DNA of 8,672 nucleotides from an uncultured Eubacterium sp. (GTDB lineage Bacteria; Bacillota; Clostridia; Lachnospirales; Lachnospiraceae), in NCBI GenBank assembly GCA_902475415.1, contig CABRZK010000089.1:1-8672 (forward strand), read 5' to 3'. Positions within the stretch are counted from its first letter, which is position 1. Each line of letters begins with the position of its first letter. Positions 7,749 to 8,672 of the stretch are shown here, one piece after another. Made by a program: the position numbers and the translations under genes. The notes under the pieces were generated by a model. It saw only the letters and a program-made list of their open reading frames with translations. It made no database searches and had not been told where the DNA came from.

Positions 7749-8345
7749 ATGAGAATAATTTTAGCATCAGCTTCCCCAAGAAGGCGGGAATTGCTGGCAC
7801 AGATGGGACTGGAATTTGAAGTATGCCCGTCGGACGGAGAGGAACATATTACAGAGACATTGCCGGAACGGGCTGTGATGCAGCTTGCACGGCAGAAAGC
7901 GGCAGATATTGCAGGTAAGACGCAGGGTGATGCGTGCATTCTGGGCGCAGATACGGTAGTCGTTTATGATCAGAAGATTTTGGGAAAACCAAGGGATGAA
8001 GAGGATGCAAAGCGAATGCTTCGGATGCTTCAGGATAACAAGCATCAGGTATACACCGGAGTCTGCATCTGGAAGAAAGAAAATGGTATGGAGGATGTAC
8101 ATTGCTTTTTTGAAAAAACGGATGTTGTTTTTTATCCGATGACAGAAGAAGAGATTGTACAGTATGTGGCAGGTGGAGAACCGATGGACAAGGCAGGTTC
8201 TTATGGCATTCAGGGCACAGGTGGATTATATGTCCGGGAAATTCACGGGGATTATAATAATGTGGTTGGATTGCCAATTGCGCGATTATATCATGAATTA
8301 CAAAAGGAAAGTATAAGTCTTTCGGGTTGCGGGAAAAAACGATAA
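7749..8345 (+). CDS. maf: Maf-like nucleoside triphosphate pyrophosphatase (YhdE type, dTTP/UTPase)
   Basis: Maf proteins hydrolyse nucleoside triphosphates to monophosphates and pyrophosphate in the cytoplasm. The YhdE branch prefers dTTP, UTP and modified pyrimidines, acting as a house-cleaning enzyme; Maf has also been linked to septation control in Bacillus. The 198-residue product has the usual family length. The substrate loop SASPRRRELL is at residues 7-16, and the catalytic motif GADTVV is at 66-71 with D68. LGKPRDEEDAKRML follows, then HQVYTG, and DKAGSYGIQG near the C terminus. The ADTVV wording favours the YhdE group over the YceF (m7GTP) group, which has SDQ there; this is an inference from motif alone. 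Start: ATG 7749 has GGAG at 7735-7738, ten bases upstream, and gives the standard M-x-I-I-L-A-S-A-S N terminus. It follows addA on the same strand. The last ten or so residues (SISLSGCGKKR) are a non-conserved tail. Stop is TAA. Confidence 0.96.
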   Translation: MRIILASASPRRRELLAQMGLEFEVCPSDGEEHITETLPERAVMQLARQKAADIAGKTQGDACILGADTVVVYDQKILGKPRDEEDAKRMLRMLQDNKHQVYTGVCIWKKENGMEDVHCFFEKTDVVFYPMTEEEIVQYVAGGEPMDKAGSYGIQGTGGLYVREIHGDYNNVVGLPIARLYHELQKESISLSGCGKKR

Positions 8346-8355
8346 ATGGTATGAT
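8327..8355 (+). promoter_or_regulatory. Possible weak promoter for the gene after maf
   Basis: TTGCGG at 8327-8332 and TATGAT at 8350-8355 are 17 bases apart and straddle the maf stop codon. The -10 is one base from consensus, but the -35 keeps only TTG. It would give an untranslated leader of about 100 bases for the downstream gene. The following 8356-8462 holds no terminator or RNA structure I can support. Confidence 0.3.
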
Positions 8356-8465
8356 AAAACTGTTTGGAGTTCAGGCATGCGGCATAACAGTCTGGTGCGA
8401 AAACAGGGGAATGTGTGCCGGTCATATGGATCCCTGAATGAAATAAAAGCGAAATGGAGAAAATG

Positions 8466-8672
8466 ATGATGGGCGAATACGATAAAGTATGTATTGAGAC
8501 ATTTTTAAAAGATCAGTTAAAACTGTTTCCGGAGAAAGTAGCAGAGACACCGGAAGAAGCAGAAGATTTTCTGGATATGTGTATGGCTGCTGTATGCAAA
8601 AATATGAAAGAGGTCCGGGAATATTTTGACGAGACCGGAGCTGATATTGCAGGTATGAGCAAAGAAGAACTG
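8466..8672 (+). CDS. Small acidic hypothetical protein, N-terminal part (runs off the window)
   Basis: An open frame runs to the window edge without a stop. It begins at one of three successive ATG codons (8463, 8466, 8469). GGAG at 8456-8459 is 3, 6 or 9 bases before them, so 8466 or 8469 is the likeliest start. The visible product (about 69 residues) is rich in Glu, Asp and Met, with predicted helical stretches such as IETFLKDQLKLFPEKVAETP and EEAEDFLDMCMAAVCKNM. It has no signal peptide, no membrane segment and no motif I can tie to an activity. It contains two cysteines in the DMCMAAVC stretch, at C-x4-C spacing. It resembles small conserved Lachnospiraceae proteins of unknown role, but I cannot name a family. 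Codon use matches its neighbours, supporting a real gene. Confidence 0.72.
   Translation, partial: MMGEYDKVCIETFLKDQLKLFPEKVAETPEEAEDFLDMCMAAVCKNMKEVREYFDETGADIAGMSKEEL

Noticed and set aside
1..8672. CRISPR arrays, tRNA or rRNA genes, complete insertion sequences, phage or defence genes
   Set aside because: I saw no regularly spaced repeats, no cloverleaf-like or rRNA-like sequence, and no transposase or integrase motif on either strand.

Overview
The window looks like part of the chromosome of a Clostridia-type Firmicute, probably a Lachnospiraceae relative. This rests on strong AAGGAGG-type ribosome binding sites, an AddAB (rather than RecBCD) recombination nuclease, and protein wording typical of gut Lachnospiraceae. 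The family assignment is an inference; the Firmicute assignment is firmer. All recognised genes lie on the + strand.

Layout. Bases 18-320 are the decayed 5' end of a MATE-family efflux transporter. It carries an in-frame amber (TAG) at codon 25 and is cut off after about 100 codons of an expected ~450. Bases 321-557 are non-coding and hold a good sigma-A-like promoter (TTGAAA, 17 bases, TAGAAT) followed by a structured leader. Next comes addB (558-3998), a full-length reading frame interrupted once by an in-frame TAG at codon 356. It therefore reads as two open frames, 558-1625 and 1659-3998, in the same phase. addA (3988-7578) overlaps the addB end by 11 bases and is intact. A 170-base gap without a recognisable terminator leads to maf (7749-8345). 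After another ~120 bases, a small acidic protein gene starts and runs off the window edge.

How the genes work together. AddA and AddB form the heterodimeric helicase-nuclease that resects double-strand ends and prepares them for RecA. AddA supplies the SF1 helicase motor and one RecB-type nuclease. AddB supplies the inactive helicase-like scaffold, a second nuclease and an Fe-S cluster. Maf is a house-cleaning nucleotide pyrophosphatase. The window is mainly housekeeping DNA.

The most unusual feature is the pair of in-frame TAG codons in two neighbouring reading frames. The one in the MATE fragment stands at a normally conserved glutamine, and each is one C-to-T change from CAG. No gene whose end is visible here uses TAG as its stop. 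Independent nonsense mutations or sequence error are the simplest explanation. Amber suppression or UAG-to-Gln recoding is the more exciting alternative and is testable genome-wide. I found no CRISPR array, rRNA, tRNA, complete mobile element or clear novel system.
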